Assembly: GCA_017510605.1 (NCBI GenBank)
Contig: JAFWMQ010000008.1
Coordinates: forward strand, 186,217-250,216
Direction of reading: 5' to 3'
Length of the DNA: 64,000 bases
Origin: Clostridiales bacterium
Lineage (GTDB): Bacteria > Bacillota > Clostridia > Saccharofermentanales > Saccharofermentanaceae
Position 1 is the stretch's first letter, and every line of letters starts with the position of its first letter. The notes below the pieces were generated by a model. It saw nothing but the letters and a program-made list of their open reading frames with translations. It ran no database searches and was not told where the DNA came from. A program made the position numbers and the translations under genes. Shown here in pieces: positions 63,119-64,000 of the stretch.

Positions 63119-63385
63119 TCAGGCTACATTATCCCTTTCGGTAATGTATACACTGCCGTTGACTTCGATAGCACAAACCAAAGTCCCGTCGATGATATAA
63201 CTGAAATAGGGATTGATCTTCACCTTCTGCCCGATATGAATGCTGCCTACGACCTCTTTCATGTTATACATGTTATACAGGTTGCCGTCCCGGATGACTT
63301 CTGTGGCGTTATACTCAACATCCTCCGGCCCTTCGATCTCTCCGCCTGTTATATGATCCAGATCATCGATTGAAAGTTCACGCAT
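63119..63385 (-). CDS. Peptide precursor-like protein with double-glycine leader motif
   Basis: 88-residue protein beginning MRELSIDDLDHITGGE, the wording of double-glycine leaders (LS-x-x-EL/DLD-x-I/V-x-GG) of class II bacteriocin and other secreted peptide precursors. Cleavage after GG would leave a 73-residue acidic chain with beta character (GSIHIGQKVKINPY, GTLVCAIEV) and one cysteine, longer and more folded-looking than a classic bacteriocin. GGAGGCAGGG precedes the ATG, and TATAAT lies at 63464-63469 on this strand. No peptidase-containing ABC exporter is nearby. Confidence 0.68.
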   Translation of the reverse strand: MRELSIDDLDHITGGEIEGPEDVEYNATEVIRDGNLYNMYNMKEVVGSIHIGQKVKINPYFSYIIDGTLVCAIEVNGSVYITERDNVA

Positions 63386-63479
63386 ATCCCTGCCTCCAAT
63401 AATTATTGCTCGGATACCATAGTCTCTAAACTAAATTCAAGGTCAGATCCCTGAATAACATTATTATACCTAAATGAAA

Positions 63480-63509
63480 AAGTCCCGGAAATAAGGATTT
63501 CCGGGACTT
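63480..63509 (-). terminator. Terminator of tRNA-Ser
   Basis: A perfect 12-bp stem AAGTCCCGGAAA / TTTCCGGGACTT with a 6-base loop. On the minus strand it is followed by TTTTTC and lies 12 bp past the tRNA 3' end. Confidence 0.85.
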
Positions 63510-63521
63510 CATTCTTCACTA

Positions 63522-63612
63522 TGGCGGAGAAGGAGGGATTCGAACCCTCGCGCCAGTTGCCCAGCCTAAAGCTTTAGCAAAGCCTCCCCTTCGGCCTCTT
63601 GGGTACTTCTCC
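63522..63612 (-). tRNA. tRNA-Ser(GCU)
   Basis: A 91-base tRNA on the minus strand including an encoded CCA. The acceptor stem is GGAGAAG with CTTCTCC (63606-63612 and 63526-63532), the discriminator G, the T-arm has GGTTCGAATCC, and a long variable arm is typical of serine tRNAs. The anticodon stem AGGCT/AGCTT holds the loop TTGCTAA, so the anticodon is GCT, reading AGC and AGU. TATACT at 63626-63631 on this strand is a plausible -10. Confidence 0.96.
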
Positions 63613-63805
63613 ATGCCTAGCGAAAAGTATATTAACATAAAGAGATTTTAATTGCCACACCTTGAGGATCCGGGGTGTTCTGTCCGGCCGGCATTCAGAG
63701 TGTTATCAGGAGGGGGGACTGACCTCGGGAATGAGCAATTATAGATAGATTAGAAATATCTTTTAAATATATAGAAAAAAAGTCTTCAAAAGACAAAAAA
63801 AGTCC

Positions 63806-64000
63806 TTGACATAACAGGTCTGCCGAATTAGAATAATCAAGCACTTTGACGAAGGCACGGCTTGAGTGTGCTCAGAAATCAAAGGAAAAGCGCGGATCTT
63901 GAAAATTGAATAGAATGCAAAACTTGAAGTAAAACGGACCTTTTTCAATTCTAAGAATTGAGTTTTTATTAAAGTAATTAGAGCCAAACTGGCTCTCAAA
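63806..64000 (+). promoter_or_regulatory. rRNA operon promoter and 16S leader
   Basis: TTGACA (63806-63811), 17-bp spacer, TAGAAT (63829-63834): a strong promoter. The leader holds GATCTTGAAAATTGAATAG (63896-63914), close to the boxA/pre-16S leader sequence of Bacillota rRNA operons, then hairpins CAATTC-TAA-GAATTG (63946-63960) and AGAGCCA-AAC-TGGCTCT (63980-63996). The mature 16S start is not reached. Between the tRNA and this promoter (63613-63805) there is no gene, only the tRNA promoter and a GC-rich patch at ~63661-63735. Confidence 0.82.

Noticed and set aside
63661..63735. SRP RNA (4.5S/6S-like) next to the tRNA
   Set aside because: The conserved SRP tetraloop region (GGAAG with AGCAGCC) is absent on both strands.
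63980..64000. Start of the 16S rRNA gene
   Set aside because: The conserved AGAGTTTGATC start is not reached; GAGCCA...TGGCTC here is a leader hairpin.

Overview
The window looks like chromosomal DNA of an anaerobic, Gram-positive-type Bacillota (class Clostridia), probably a gut or rumen carbohydrate fermenter. The evidence is the many lipobox lipoproteins, the Clostridia-style oxygen defence protein (flavodiiron protein carrying flavin reductase and rubredoxin), FeoA/FeoA/FeoB iron uptake, DUF3793 next to flavodoxin, GGAGG-type ribosome binding sites, and frequent TTG/GTG starts. The genus cannot be fixed from this sequence. No phage, transposase or CRISPR array was seen. The window stops inside the leader of an rRNA operon (promoter at 63806-63834), just short of the 16S gene.

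Layout. 1-3.6 kb: the end of an esterase gene and a sucrose catabolism pair (GH32 sucrose-6-phosphate hydrolase, fructokinase). 3.6-10.4 kb: flavodiiron protein, a leaderless metallo-hydrolase, a HIT-like protein, three hairpins at an exact 74-bp period, a zinc-ribbon surface protein, a TraX protein and a methyltransferase. 10.4-14.1 kb: a sigma-A promoter, a yybP-ykoY (manganese) riboswitch and an intrinsic terminator in front of a MacB-like ABC exporter. 14.1-28.5 kb: a long block of lipoproteins, small membrane proteins, zinc-ribbon and leucine-rich-repeat proteins, a DUF885 protein, an HD hydrolase and an AlkZ-related protein, mostly of unknown function.

28.5-48.5 kb is the most interesting part: an apparent iron regulon. 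Seven copies of the palindrome TTAG-N6-CTAA sit in four promoter regions. They precede feoA-feoA-feoB with its small cysteine-rich partner; a divergent operon of two exporter-fold ABC half-transporters, an MptD-type ECF S component, EcfT, a fused double EcfA and an ICMT-like methyltransferase; a second operon of a MacB-like ABC transporter, an HMA metal-binding protein, an alpha/beta hydrolase, a methyltransferase, a membrane protein and an ATC-hydrolase-like protein; and a DUF3793-flavodoxin-enolase operon. Directly downstream lies a short DtxR-family regulator whose primary metal ligands (Met9, Cys100, Glu103, His104) are of the iron-sensing type. The likely logic is that iron shortage relieves repression of ferrous iron uptake, a probable chelate or tetrapyrrole importer, a poorly described export/modification operon, and the iron-free electron carrier flavodoxin.

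48.5-63.6 kb holds ordinary accessory genes: a CPBP protease, a YdcF protein, paired nucleotidyltransferases, two Nudix hydrolases, an XRE regulator, a HAD hydrolase, a BlaI/BlaR1 pair whose receptor carries an apparently dead NlpC/P60 domain, an UlaG-like hydrolase, a RelA/SpoT-domain alarmone synthetase, a class I glutamine amidotransferase, a double-glycine-leader peptide and tRNA-Ser(GCU).

All calls come from reading the sequence and recalling families; no database search was run.
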